DNA from: Holophagaceae bacterium
GTDB taxonomy: Bacteria > Acidobacteriota > Holophagae > Holophagales > Holophagaceae
Direction: 5' to 3'
Assembly: GCA_016710635.1 (NCBI GenBank)
Contig: JADJVL010000025.1
Location: 1 to 19,366 of the forward strand
DNA: 19,366 bases
Under the pieces are notes generated by a model. It saw only the letters and a program-made list of their open reading frames with translations, did not search any database and was not told where the DNA came from. A program made the translations under genes and the position numbers. Below, piece after piece: positions 1 to 8,459 of the stretch (positions within the stretch are counted from its first letter, which is position 1; each line of letters opens with the position of its first letter).

Positions 1-1160
1 AGCTGTTCTGCGCCACCTTCAGCATCTCTTCGGCCTGGTGGTCGTCGGCATCCACAGGTGCACCGGCGGGCACCACGCCATCGCGGTAGCGCTGGAGCAT
101 GGAGATGCTCCGCGACGCCAGGTTTCCCAGGCCGTTCGCGAGATCTGCATTGAGCCGATCCATCAGCGCCTCGAAGCTGAACTCCCGGTCGAGGCCGATC
201 TGCATGTCCCGCATGAAGAAGAAGGCGTATGCCGTCGTCGGCGTTGCGGCAGGAGGGGTGTCGGGGCGCACGATGTTGCCCTCGCTTTTGCTCTATCTTG
301 TCCTGGTCACATGAGCCACCAGCCGTGGGCGAGGATGGCCCTTTGCAGTTCTGAGGCTCGCGGCTATCAGAAGGCCGCACAGTAGACGGCGTGGAAACGC
401 AGGATGTCCGCGCCGACGATCTGCAGGTCAGGCGGCCAGACGCCCTCCGCCGCCCCTGTCAGGTAGTTCAGCAGGGCGTCGAACCAGACATACCCCACTG
501 GCATGTCAATATCGCCCGGCACCGGGATGCCCCCAGGTGAGGGAGGTGCGCTTGATAAAGCTCAGATCTCTGAGGCCGTCTCTCCACGAAGCGCTTCACC
601 TCGTTGAAGCGGAATTGGGGCTGCACGAAGTCCGGGATGGGCGGCGAAAACCAGCAGGGGCTTTTCGTACTTGGAGAGCCGGAAGTTGTAGGTTTTCTCC
701 TCCAGCTCCACCAGCTGGTGGGCGAGGCCCTGGGCCTGCAGCTCCTTGGCCTGGTTCCCCGTCACGAAGGCCCTGTCGCTGACGCTGTAGAGGCCCTTGT
801 AGGTGGCCTTGTAGATGTCGCCGGAGTCCAGCAGCCGTTGGAAAGCGGGCTCGTACGACATCCTTGTGGTCAGCGTCGGTCGTGCGGATGAAGCGGTCGT
901 GGTGAAGCTCGCGTGCTGGAAGATGTCATGGGTAGTTGGTGACAACTTCGTCCGCCAACGCTTTAGGCGTGATCCCCGGCGGCGGCGGCCTTTTTCCACC
1001 TTCTGGCCGTGCTCGTCCGTGCCCGTGAGGAAGAAGACCTCCTCCCCAGCATCCGCCGGCAAGCGGGCGATGACATCCGCCAGCACCGTCGCAGACGTGG
1101 CCGAGATGGGGCCGGTCGGTCACGCACTAGCGTCGTCAGGTAGAAGGGCTTAATATTAAT
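1..1160 (-). CDS. metG: Methionyl-tRNA synthetase, 5' part, frame-broken and cut by window edge
   Basis: Charges tRNA-Met with methionine in the cytoplasm (class I aminoacyl-tRNA synthetase). Read on the minus strand across several frame changes. Near the N-terminus KPFYLTT leads to DRPHLGH, the HIGH signature. FFLTGTDEHGQKVEK follows (about 1000-1060), then YKGLYSVSDRAFV (about 760-800) and a Trp/Asp-rich stretch ending VGADILRFHAVY (about 385-450). The KMSKS region survives as KSEGNIVRPDT near 265-295 with a damaged first half. The frame FFMRDMQIGLDREFSFEALM continues to the window edge, so the anticodon-binding C-terminus lies outside. The first codon visible in frame is ATT at 1160, probably a miscalled ATG, with GGGAGG somewhat far upstream. 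At least four indels are needed to join the pieces, and since metG is essential they are very probably sequence errors. The identification is firm; the exact ends are not. Confidence 0.9.
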
Positions 1161-1270
1161 GGATCTTTGAGCCTCCCAGTGGAACAGTGGTTTCGTGCCT
1201 GCAGGCCGGGCCTGGAAGTGGGAAGGGGCGCCGGGCGCCCTCTCGCTCCCGGGAAAGCGGCCTGCGGGCC

Positions 1271-1731
1271 TCAGGCCTCGGTGACCGTCGCCTTCTTGAT
1301 GCGGTCGTTGGCGCGGATGGTCTTCACCACCGCAGTGGTCCTCCGTCCTGCCGAAGACCGTGCACGCTGTCCAGGCGGCTCAGCAGGCGCGCTGCCGTTG
1401 CAGATGAAGAACTGGCTGCCGCCGGTGTCCCTTGCCCGCGTGGGCCGCGGAGATCGCGCCCAGGCTGTGCTTGTGGGGATTGCCCGCGGTCTCGCACTTG
1501 ATCTTCCAGCTTCCGCCGCTGGTGCCCGGAATGCCGCCGACGCCTTCGCGGGTGCTTTCGGGGCAGCCGCCCTGGATCACGAAGTCGGGAATCACGCGGT
1601 GGAAGGCCAGGCCGTCGGTAGAAGCCCGCCTCCACGAGTTTCACGAAGTTCGCGACGGTGCCCGGCGCTTCCTTGGGGAAGAGCTCGAGGTTGATGTCGC
1701 CTTTGTCGGTCTTCGGCAGGATGCGGGTCAT
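1271..1731 (-). CDS. Cyclophilin-type peptidyl-prolyl cis-trans isomerase, frame-broken
   Basis: Catalyses cis-trans isomerisation of X-Pro bonds during protein folding. The start MTRILPKTDKGDINLELF is followed by APGTVANFVKLVEAGFY, then in another frame the cyclophilin core VIPDFVIQGGCPESTREG, the GNPHKHSLGAIS stretch and AHAGKG. A third frame supplies the C-terminus VVKTIRANDRIKKATVTEA and a TGA stop. The rebuilt protein is about 153 residues, normal for the small single-domain bacterial cyclophilins. No signal peptide is visible, so it is probably cytoplasmic. It lies upstream of metG in the same direction with about 110 bases between, and is divergent from the lipoprotein gene at 1906. 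At least two indels are required, and the residues of the catalytic FHRV segment are scrambled by one of them. Whether it corresponds to PpiA or PpiB cannot be decided. Confidence 0.9.
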
Positions 1732-1905
1732 GGACTTCCGGGGCAAAGGATCAGGATAGATGGGAATCCCGGAAACCTGAAACCGCAATCCCGACCGCAG
1801 GGTCCCCGGCCGGGCCTGTCGCCCCAGGAAGGGCCGCCGGTCCGCGTTCCGTGGATGGCCCATTTGGCGCGCCGGGAAGCGGCCATGAAGGATTCGGGAG
1901 GCGGC

Positions 1906-2245
1906 ATGAAGGCAGTGCAATGCGTGGCGATCCTGGCGGTTGGCGTGCTGGCCGGATGCGGTATGCGGACGCCCATCTTTTCCGACCTGGAACGTGCTCC
2001 CTGGCGTGGTCATGTTCCGCTTCACCTGGAAGGTGAAGGGGCCGGTGGAACTGACCTCGATGGCGTGGTGCGCGGTTCCGGTCTCTCGAAGATCAAGGCT
2101 GCCAGCACCTCGTGGTGAAGGGCCCGCGCCGGGACGGCACAAGTACTTCCTGATGGGCTCCAAGGAAGCCTTCGGCCCGGACCAGGGGAATTGAAGTCGC
2201 CCCGGCGGCGGCCTCTATCTGGTCACCTTCAGCACGAATCCCTGA
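1906..2245 (+). CDS. Small putative lipoprotein, frame-broken
   Basis: The ATG at 1906 follows a GGGAGG-like site. It begins with a short hydrophobic signal peptide, MKAVQCVAILAVGVLAGC, whose LAGC fits a lipobox, so the mature protein would be lipid-anchored at Cys18. After GMRTPIF the frame changes to FRFTWKVKGPVELTSM, then to CQHLVVKGP, then to KYFLMGSKEAFGPDQG, and ends GLYLVTFSTNP before a TGA. These pieces add up to about 112 residues, with alternating beta-strand-like segments and no motif I recognise. Joining three frames in a short gene is risky. The signal peptide and the end are the best supported parts. It is the first of three plus-strand genes with small gaps, divergent from the cyclophilin gene. 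Function unknown. Confidence 0.55.
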
Positions 2246-2325
2246 CGCTGTCCTCTTACGGGAAGGCGAAGCCGCGCCCGCCGCGGAAGGGGATCCCCGG
2301 CGTCCAGGCCTCCCCTGAAAGTAGC

Positions 2326-2611
2326 GTGCCCGTTCTGTTCGACTCCGCGGCCAGGACCGCGGCCCCTTTCCGGCCACGGAACCCTCATGCGCTAATGCTT
2401 GGAGGCGGGCTCACCAGGCCAGCAGCCGCAGCGGGCGGGCGTTGCGGGCGCTGTACGGTCGCCGTGCTGGAGGGCTGGGGCGCCCTCACGCCCATGGAGC
2501 CCACGAAAGCCTCGTGCTGCGGCGCAACGGCGCTGGTGAGGGCGTGCGTCTCCTGCCAGTGCCGGCTGGTGGAGGCCCATGGCCCCGTCGTCATCAGCGT
2601 GGGCTACTGGT
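2326..2611 (+). CDS. 2Fe-2S ferredoxin-like protein, frame-broken
   Basis: Plant-type 2Fe-2S domain of about 95 residues. The probable GTG start at 2326 gives VPVLFDSAARTA, matching the opening beta strand of the fold. After a frame change comes GGRCGRCTVAVLEG, which carries the C-x2-C pair, then LTPMEAHESL. The late cysteine lies in LSCQCRLVEAHGPVVISV. This is the pattern of the stand-alone or N-terminal ferredoxin domain seen in ASKHA/DUF4445 reductive activator proteins, but the ASKHA ATPase part does not follow here: the next residues belong to an alpha/beta hydrolase. The first of the four cluster cysteines reads as an Arg codon (CGC, one base from TGC) beside an indel, probably a sequence error. 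The start has only a weak ribosome site. Electron partner unknown. Confidence 0.65.
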
Positions 2612-3556
2612 GTGAGGCTCCGAGGCTGGCCGCTGCCGGGGCGACGGCGCTCTGGGGACCGGCGCCTTCATCGCCTGGAAGAGCTGGGCAGTTGCACGGG
2701 AACTGGTGGATCCAACTTCTACCGGCCCCTGCCCCTCGCCCAGGGGACGGGACCTCACGAGCCTCGCCAGGTGGCGACGGGGATCCCGGTGGGCCTGGCA
2801 CTGGAGCCGGTGGGCGACCTCCAGGTCTGGACCCTCCGACGCGCGCGGCGTCCCGGGGGCATCCGTGCTGCTGCTGGGCGGGGTGATCGCTGGGGCACGA
2901 GCCCCGCGCTGAAGTGGTTCCCGACCTTGACGCCGCCACTTTCACCGCCGGCGGGACGATGCCATCCGCCGGTCTGACGGTGCCGCCGGTGACCTTCGGC
3001 GCCCTGGAACACCGGGAAGTCGTGGCCGTCGTGCGCCACCTGGAAGGGCTGGGATGGCGGCGGGACCGATCCTGCTCATGGGCCGCAGCCTGGGCGCTTC
3101 CCGTGGGCCTGCTGGCGGCCTCAAGACTGAAGCGAAGGGGCGGTCCCCTCGGCGGCCTGACGGGGAAGGCGCTCCCCGCAAAGTTCGAGGGATTTCGCCG
3201 AGCGGCTCGTCCGGGGCCCTGGACCGGGCCTGGTACGTGCTCGCCCCGGCCATCGGCGGCCCCGCGTCCGCATGGGCAGGCCGGAAGGGCGCCTATGACC
3301 CCGGAGGCCACGGACCTGCAGGCGCAGCTCCGACCATCGTTGCAGACTCCCTCCCTTTGTTTCATGGCGACACAGGACCGCCTGGCGCCCTGCCCACCCA
3401 GCGGCTCCTGGCGGCGCGCTTGCCTGGATCCGACCGTGGAGGTGCCGACCTGGCACCTCCACTGCTGAAGTGCTGGGACCCAGATATGCGGAGGAGATCC
3501 GGCGCTTCACCGGCGAGGCGCTGGAGGGGAAGCAAGTCCAGGCGCCCCAGGGATAA
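2612..3556 (+). CDS. Alpha/beta hydrolase, probably membrane-anchored, frame-broken
   Basis: Rebuilt as about 314 residues from three frames. The first 30 or so residues, from a GTG near 2612, look hydrophobic and may be an N-terminal membrane anchor (GTGAFIAWKSWAVARELV). FYRPLPLAQGTGPHE follows, then GDLQVWTL and a hydrophobic strand ending in VLLLGG. The segment VTFGALEHREVVAVVRHLEG leads into GPILLMGRSLGAS, a G-x-S-x-G nucleophile elbow near 3062-3095, with VGLLAAS in the following helix. Near the end, a damaged HGDT..RLAP motif would hold the acid residue and a Ser-His after EVPT the catalytic His. The last 25 codons, RYAEEIRRFTGEALEGKQVQ and on, are clean and end at TAA 3554-3556. Substrate unknown. 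The family is well supported by the order of motifs; the start is not. Confidence 0.7.
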
Positions 3557-3577
3557 GGGCCTCCGAAGAGGCCCTTT
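3557..3577. terminator. Bidirectional intrinsic terminator between convergent genes
   Basis: Perfect 7-bp stem GGGCCTC/GAGGCCC with a 4-base loop, starting right after the TAA at 3554-3556 and followed by TTT on the plus strand. Read on the minus strand the loop is TTCG closed by C-G (a very stable UUCG tetraloop), preceded by AAA and followed by TTAT. It can therefore serve both the hydrolase gene and the CsgG-like gene, whose stop is 20 bases away. Confidence 0.8.
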
Positions 3578-3596
3578 CCATGAGGAGCGGTGAGGA

Positions 3597-4311
3597 CTAC
3601 TGGTCCAGCATGATCTTTTCGACCATCTTGGGCGCCATCTTCTTCACGATGGGCTCGAAGACCTGACTGACCATGGTCTGGTCGTACTGGATCTCGCCGC
3701 CGGTGCCGGCCACCTTGACCCCCAGCGTTGCTCACCTTCGAATCGTCGCCGACGGCGCCGATGATCTCGCCGGTCTCCACGTCGATGACGCGGGCGTCGA
3801 GGCGGCCGGAGAACCCGGCCTGCCCACCTTCACGTCGCCCGCCACGGCGCCGAGGCGCTGTTGCCGGCGACCTTCGCCACGCCGAGGCCCGTGAGCCAGC
3901 CCGTGGAGAAGCCGCCCTTCTTGAACGCGAAGCGGGTGATCTTGCCGGTGACCATGTACTTCACGCCGAGCAGCTTGCCGAGCTTGACGGCGGTGGCGGT
4001 GTCGACCTCGCCGCTCTGGCCGAAATTGATCTCGGCGCGGATCCTTTGAGGGCCTCGCGGTCGATGAGGCGGATCTTGCCGCGCCGGCCTCGCTGAGCTC
4101 GGTGACGAAGAGGTCCTGGATCACGCTGGCGGTGCGTCCTCGGACTGGCCGGTGGCGCCGCCGTACCAGGTCCAGCCCTCGTAGGCGTTCTTGGCGACGG
4201 GGAACTCCAGGACGGCCACGCGGGTCGCTTGGATTTCTCGACCTGCGCATGGACCGGCGCGGCCAGGGTCACGAAGGCCAGGGCGGCGAAGAACAGGTTT
4301 CGGACGTTCAT
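3597..4311 (-). CDS. CsgG/LpoB-like secreted protein, frame-broken
   Basis: The start at 4311 gives a clear signal peptide, MNVRNLFFAALAFVTLAAP, ending VHAQ. It has no lipobox cysteine, unlike CsgG itself. The rebuilt sequence contains RVAVLEFPVAKNAYEG, then SVIQDLFVTELSEAG, IRLIDREALKG, FGQSGEVDTATAVKLGKLLG, KYMVTGKITRF, RLDARVIDVETGEIIGAV, and a C-terminal helix VSQVFEPIVKKMAPKMVEK. This is the order seen in the CsgG/LpoB fold: strand, helix ending in a TEL-like motif, VDR-like turn, A-x-x-LGK-x-LG, a GxIT strand and the ARVIDVETGEI strand. Length about 238 residues. At least four frame changes are needed. The role is unknown; relatives form outer-membrane secretion channels or activate penicillin-binding proteins. 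The nearest gene upstream is the HU-family gene, on the same strand. Confidence 0.72.
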
Positions 4312-4398
4312 GGACCTTTCAAGGGTCATCATTCAGCAATGCTGGATTGAGCAAGCAGGATTGATCACTGCATGGATGGTGCCATCCAGGAACCGGTT

Positions 4399-4703
4399 TC
4401 AGCCCTCATCCTCATCAATGAGCTTGTTCCGGAGTTCCTTGCCGAGCTTGAAGTATACGACCCGCTTGGGCGGGGACCTGATGCCTGGCCGCTCCTCGGA
4501 TTGCGGCCTACCCGGGCCCGGCGGTCGCGGAGCCGGAAGGAGCCGAAACCCCTGAGCTCGACGCCCTCGCCGTTCCGGAGGGAGGCGACGATGGATTCGA
4601 GGAAGGTGTTCACCAGGAGGTCCGCCTCCTTCTTGCCCAGTTCGAGCTTGTCCATGAGCTGCTTGCTGAGGTCGGCCTTGGTGAGGGTGTCCATCGTGTC
4701 CAT
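4399..4703 (-). CDS. HU/IHF-family DNA-binding protein, one frameshift
   Basis: Small histone-like protein that bends or compacts DNA as a dimer. The start MDTMDTLTKADLSKQ is followed by KKEADLLVNTFLESIVASLR, then GVELRGFGSFRLRDRRAR, the conserved GFGSF and beta-arm entry, and GRNPRSG. After a frame change near 4470-4485 it continues PPKRVVYFKLGKELRNKLID and stops at TGA 4399-4401. Rebuilt length is about 100 residues, normal for this family. The tail KELRNKLIDEDEG resembles IHF-alpha/HimA-type proteins more than short HU, but the subunit cannot be named with confidence. Two ATGs (4703 and 4694) are possible and neither has a clear ribosome site. Without the frame correction, the open frame runs on from the aminopeptidase upstream, giving a false fusion. 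Confidence 0.85.
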
Positions 4704-4944
4704 GGGGACTCGGGGTTGGGTGCGGGCGGGGAATGGCGGTTCCCATAACATCCCCATCTGGGGTCGGTCGTCAAGGGACAAAGGCCCCGTTTCCTGGGAA
4801 ATGCGCCTGGATCCAGGGGTGGCCCTGAGGTCACGCCGCTTCGCGGAAGCCGGATTAGGACCCCATGGGTCTGTTCCGGAGCCCTCGTGCAGGGCGCGGC
4901 CCGGCACCGCCCAGGAGCTTTCGGACCTCGCCCCCAGCTCATCA

Positions 4945-6404
4945 GCCAGTCGAGCAGAAACCTTGGGCCTCGCCGCTCGGCCATGAGGGGCGGTAGTCCG
5001 CTCCTTGCTCGACCAGGCGCCGCTCAAGTCGATGTGGGCCCAGGAAGGGTGCTCCACGAACTCGCTCAGGAAGAGGCCCGCGGTGATGGTGCCGCCCCAG
5101 CGGATGCCGGTGATGTTCTTCAGATCCGCCAGGGGGCTGCGGAGCTGGTCCCGGTACTCCTCCACCAGGGGCAGCTGCCAGATGTGCTCGCCGGTGGCGT
5201 TGCCGGCGTCAAGTAGGCGTTCCACCAGCTTCTGGTCCGTGCCCATCACCGCGTTCACCCCGTCGCCCATGGCGATCAGTGCCGCGCCGGTGAGGGTGGC
5301 CAGATCGACGATGTGGTCTGGCTTCATCTCGCAGGCCCAGTGCAGCAGGTCCGCCAGGACGAGGCGGCCTTCGGCGTCGGTGTTCAGGACTTCCACGGTC
5401 TTGCCGCTGCGGCTGCGGAGCACGTCGCCGGGCTTGTAGGCCTCGCCCGAGATCATGTTCTCGACCAGGCCCAGGAGGCCCGTGACCTTCACCGGGGCCT
5501 CGAGCTGGGCGCAGGCCACCAGGGTCGCCAGGACGATAGCCGCGCCGGTCATGTCGTCCTTCATGGTCTCCATGCCGGCGGCGTCCTTGATGGAATACCC
5601 GCCGGAATCGAAACAGACGCCCTTGCCGACGAGGACGATGTGCCGTTTCGCCTTCTCCTTGGGGGTGTAGTCGAGCTTCACGACCCGGGGCGGCCGCGCC
5701 GAGCCCTTCCCCACGCCGAGCACGCAACCGAAATTGCCCTTCTCGAGGGCGGGGACGTCCAGCACCTCGATGTGGAGCTTGTGCTGCTTGGCCAGCTTCT
5801 GGGCGGCTTCGGCGAAGTTCTCCGGGTACAGGTCGCCGGCGGGGCTGTTCGCGAGGTCGCGGACCCGGTGGCAGGCCGCGATGCCGGCTTCGATCTGGGC
5901 CTGGCGGCGGCGGGCCTTGCGGGTGTCCTCGCCGTTGCTGAAGACCTCGATGGAGGCGAAGTGCTTGGCTTCGGGCTTCGAGCCCTTGAAGGCCACGAGA
6001 TCGTAGTCCGCGAGCAGCGCGCCTTCGAGGACGGCGGCCTGCAGCTCGTCATGGGAGAGGTTCGAGGAGGAGGGCGCCACCACGCCGATCTTCTTCCAGT
6101 TCTTCTTCAGGCAGTGCCGCGCCGCCGCGCCCACGGCCTTGCGCACTTTGTTGAGGCTGACCTGCTCCTCTTCGCCCATGCCCACCAGCACCATCCAGCG
6201 CGCGTCCTTCACGCCGTTGGGATGATGGAGGGGCACCACTTCCAGGAAGTCGGCCTTGAAGTCGCCCTCGTCCATGGCCTGCCGCGCCACCTTGCTGATG
6301 GCCAGGGGCAGCCGGTGCCGCTCGCGGCCCGAGAATACGGGCACGATGAGGGCGTCGCCGCTGAAGTCCTTGCCCGTCGATGAGCCGATTTCCACGGTTG
6401 CCAT
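4945..6404 (-). CDS. pepA: Leucyl aminopeptidase (M17 family), 3' end uncertain
   Basis: Cytosolic two-metal exopeptidase that removes N-terminal residues from peptides. The start at 6404 follows GGAGGA six to eight bases upstream. The N-terminal macro-like domain covers roughly residues 1-165. The catalytic domain carries LVGKGVCFDSGGYSIKD (about 255-271), KDDMTGAA (about 279) and the family signature NTDAEGRLVLADLL (about 340), so all expected Lys, Asp and Glu metal ligands are present. TLTGAALIAMGDGVNAVMG and WGGTITAGLFLSEFV are also typical. The C-terminus, HIDLSGAWSSKE, loses frame near 4985-5000. In other frames it continues as FLLDWL or meets a double TGA near 4945, which would give about 485 residues, the usual length. 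The uncorrected frame has no stop and runs into the HU-family gene. pepA is used as the family symbol. Confidence 0.92.
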
Positions 6405-6552
6405 GAGTCCTCCGACCCTTGAGGCTACTGGTGATGGCAGGAATGGTAAATACGGTTTTTGGCGTGTTATCCACCTGAAACCTCTTGAATTCTGGGGACA
6501 GATGCCCTTCGACCCAAATCCCGTGTTCCGCGGTCTGCACTAGGATCAGGAG

Positions 6553-7860
6553 ATGCCCTGCCCTGCGCGCCTCCTCCCGGACCACCGGGCCGAGTTCCAG
6601 CTGCCCAGGGCGTGGCCGGCCTGCGCCCAGGCCCCGCTGCGGGCCGGCGCGGCGTGGCTCCATGCCGGGATGGCCGGAGGCTGGGGGCTGGATCTCCTGG
6701 CGCCGCCTGGAGGCGAGGTTCTGGCCTCACGCTGGACCGGGAACCGCTGGCGGACGACCTTTGCCGGAATGGAGGCCGAGGGATCCCCTTTCGAAATCCT
6801 GGAGCGGGTGGCCTCGGCGTCGGACGCGCCCCTGCTGGGCGCCCTCAGTTTCGAACTGGCCTGCCACGAAGCCGGCCTGCCCCACCAGCCACCTCGGGAA
6901 GGGGCGCTAGGCCTGTTCTGGCGGACCGCGCCGGAACTTCTCGCCGTAAGCGGACAGGGGGCGGAAATCTGGTCCTGGGGTGCCCCGGCGGTTCCGGAAC
7001 CCTGGGAAGCCCGGCTTGGAATGGCCTGCGCCCTTGGCCAAGGCCGCCTTGGGCCCCTGGCGCCGCGCTGGGACGAGGCCCGCCATCGCGCCGAGGTGGA
7101 ATTGATCCAGAGCACCATCCGGGACGGTGGTTTCTATGTCGCGAACCTCTGCGTGCCCTTCGACGGGGCGCTGGCCGGCGATGCCGTCACCTTCGCCCTC
7201 GCGGCCCTCCGCCGCGCCCGTCCACCCTTCGGAGCCTGGCTGGACCTGGGCGGGGAAACCCTGCTCTGCCTGAGCATGGAGCGGGCGCTTTCCCTGGCCT
7301 CGGGTCGCCTGCGCTGCGAGCCCATCAAGGGCACCGTCCCCCACCTCGGCGATGGCGCCTCCGACGAAGCGGCCGCCGCGCGGCTCCGGACGGATCCCAA
7401 AGAAAGGGCCGAGCACGTCATGATCCTCGACCTGGTTCGCAACGACCTGGGCCGGGTGGCCCGCACGGGTTCGGTGGAGGTGGTGGAGGCCCTGGCGGTC
7501 CGCCCCTTCGGCAGCGTCCAGCACATGGTGAGCGCCGTGGAAGCCGACCTCGCCCCGGGCACGGGCCTCGCGGCGATCCTCCGGGCCACCCTGCCCGGAG
7601 GCAGCGTCACCGGCGCGCCCAAGCACGCGGTCTGCGCCCACCTGGCCCGGACGGAAGCGGCTCCGCGGGGCTTCTACTGCGGCGCCCTGGGGTGGATCGG
7701 CCCCGGGGGGACCACCTTCGACCTGGCGATGCCCATCCGCACCGCACAACTGCGCGGGGAGGCCGTCACCTACTGGGCCGGGGGCGGCATCACGCGGCTC
7801 AGCGACCCGGCGGAGGAATGGAAGGAAGTCTGGCTCAAGGCCCGGGCCATCCAGCCCTGA
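6553..7860 (+). CDS. pabB: Aminodeoxychorismate synthase component I (PabB-type)
   Basis: Chorismate-binding enzyme of 435 residues, intact frame. With a glutamine amidotransferase (PabA) it converts chorismate to 4-amino-4-deoxychorismate for folate synthesis. The chorismate-binding domain shows PIKGT at about 257-261, ILDLVRNDLGRVARTGSVEV at about 291-310, PFGSVQHMVSAVE, PGGSVTGAPK at about 348-357, and the final GGGITRLSDPAEEWKEVW from about 411. Lys in PIKGT is the residue PabB uses where TrpE has PIAGT, which is why I call PabB rather than anthranilate synthase component I. The N-terminal 200 residues are divergent, and SMERA replaces the usual SPERF. The ATG at 6553 follows TAGGATCAGGAG. 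It is divergent from pepA across 148 bases. Neither pabA nor pabC is in the window. Confidence 0.92.
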   Translation: MPCPARLLPDHRAEFQLPRAWPACAQAPLRAGAAWLHAGMAGGWGLDLLAPPGGEVLASRWTGNRWRTTFAGMEAEGSPFEILERVASASDAPLLGALSFELACHEAGLPHQPPREGALGLFWRTAPELLAVSGQGAEIWSWGAPAVPEPWEARLGMACALGQGRLGPLAPRWDEARHRAEVELIQSTIRDGGFYVANLCVPFDGALAGDAVTFALAALRRARPPFGAWLDLGGETLLCLSMERALSLASGRLRCEPIKGTVPHLGDGASDEAAAARLRTDPKERAEHVMILDLVRNDLGRVARTGSVEVVEALAVRPFGSVQHMVSAVEADLAPGTGLAAILRATLPGGSVTGAPKHAVCAHLARTEAAPRGFYCGALGWIGPGGTTFDLAMPIRTAQLRGEAVTYWAGGGITRLSDPAEEWKEVWLKARAIQP

Positions 7861-7881
7861 GCCTCGGCGCCAGGGAATCCT

Positions 7882-8388
7882 TCAGGCCGCGGAAGCCTCG
7901 CGGATGATCTCCTCGAAGCGCTCGAAGAGATGGGCCCGGGGCCCCTTCGGCGACTTCTTCAGCTTCATGCCCGCCTGCTCCGGCGTGCGGCCGCCCTTGC
8001 CCTGGTTGCAGGGCAGGCAGCAGGCCACCAGGTTCTGCCAGGTGGTCGGGCCGCCCTGGCAGACGGGGATGACGTGGTCCACGGTGGTGGCCTTGGCGTT
8101 GCACCCTTCGTAGGCGCAGATGTGGTGGTCCCGCTTCATGACCCGGCGCTCCAACCGGCCCATGAGCAGCTTGGATTCGGCGCAGGCCTGGGCGTGGGGG
8201 AAGATGATGAGCTGGACCCGGCCCTCCAGGACGGTATGCCGGTCGAAGGTGGCGGGATCCAGGACGAAGGCGCGGCCCGCGACCACGGAGCACAGGGCCT
8301 TGCGGCGGCTGACCTCCTGCATGGGCACGTAGTTCCGGTCGACGGCGATCACGTCGCCGTGGCCCAGTCGCTCCCTCTTCATCGACAT
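7882..8388 (-). CDS. HNH endonuclease family protein
   Basis: 168-residue protein of the widespread McrA-like HNH family. The N-terminal half (VIAVDRNYVPMQEVSRRKAL) is the region usually found before the nuclease in this family. The nuclease part shows a zinc-binding CAYEGC near residues 90-95, TTVDHVIPVCQGGPTTWQNL near 101-120 (the Asp-His and Asn of the HNH motif), and CLPCNQGKGGRTPEQAGM, which supplies the second cysteine pair. The tail is KKSPKGPRAH followed by an acidic helix. I chose the ATG at 8388 because the family begins close to this point. An in-frame ATG at 8487 would overlap the end of rmuC by 29 bases. No substrate or partner methylase is visible, so a restriction role should not be assumed. 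It is last in the nnr-tsaE-rmuC run and convergent with pabB. Confidence 0.88.
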   Translation of the reverse strand: MSMKRERLGHGDVIAVDRNYVPMQEVSRRKALCSVVAGRAFVLDPATFDRHTVLEGRVQLIIFPHAQACAESKLLMGRLERRVMKRDHHICAYEGCNAKATTVDHVIPVCQGGPTTWQNLVACCLPCNQGKGGRTPEQAGMKLKKSPKGPRAHLFERFEEIIREASAA

Positions 8389-8391
8389 CGC

Positions 8392-8427
8392 GGAACCCCG
8401 ATCTGGCGTTGCGGTTCCTTTATTTTT
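8392..8427 (+). terminator. Possible terminator on the strand opposite the genes
   Basis: Stem GGAACC (8392-8397) and GGTTCC (8413-8418), 15-base loop, followed by TTTATTTTT on the plus strand. Genes on either side (rmuC, HNH) lie on the minus strand, so it would act on antisense transcripts, for example read-through from pabB. The loop is large and the stem short, so the call is weak. Confidence 0.3.
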
Positions 8428-8436
8428 AGGCCCTTT

Positions 8437-8459
8437 CCCGATGGGCGCATGGGGTTTTT
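8437..8459 (+). terminator. Second possible antisense-strand terminator
   Basis: CCC-G-ATG and CAT-GGG pair around a GGCG loop with one bulged G, and TTTTT follows at 8455-8459 on the plus strand, touching the rmuC stop codon. It is oriented like the hairpin at 8392-8427. Short and imperfect, so low confidence. Confidence 0.25.

Noticed and set aside
1226..1240. GGGCG/CGCCC hairpin between the cyclophilin and metG genes as a terminator
   Set aside because: Only 5 paired bases and no T-run on the minus strand; likely chance in GC-rich DNA.
5313..6383. 356-residue open frame opposite pepA, and a similar 386-residue frame at 8441-9601 opposite rmuC
   Set aside because: Both are antisense to genes with complete family signatures and contain no domain of their own.
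6467..6475. TTATCCACC, close to a DnaA box, in the pepA-pabB intergenic region
   Set aside because: A single near-match with one difference, no AT-rich stretch and no second box. Not enough for an origin or a DnaA site.
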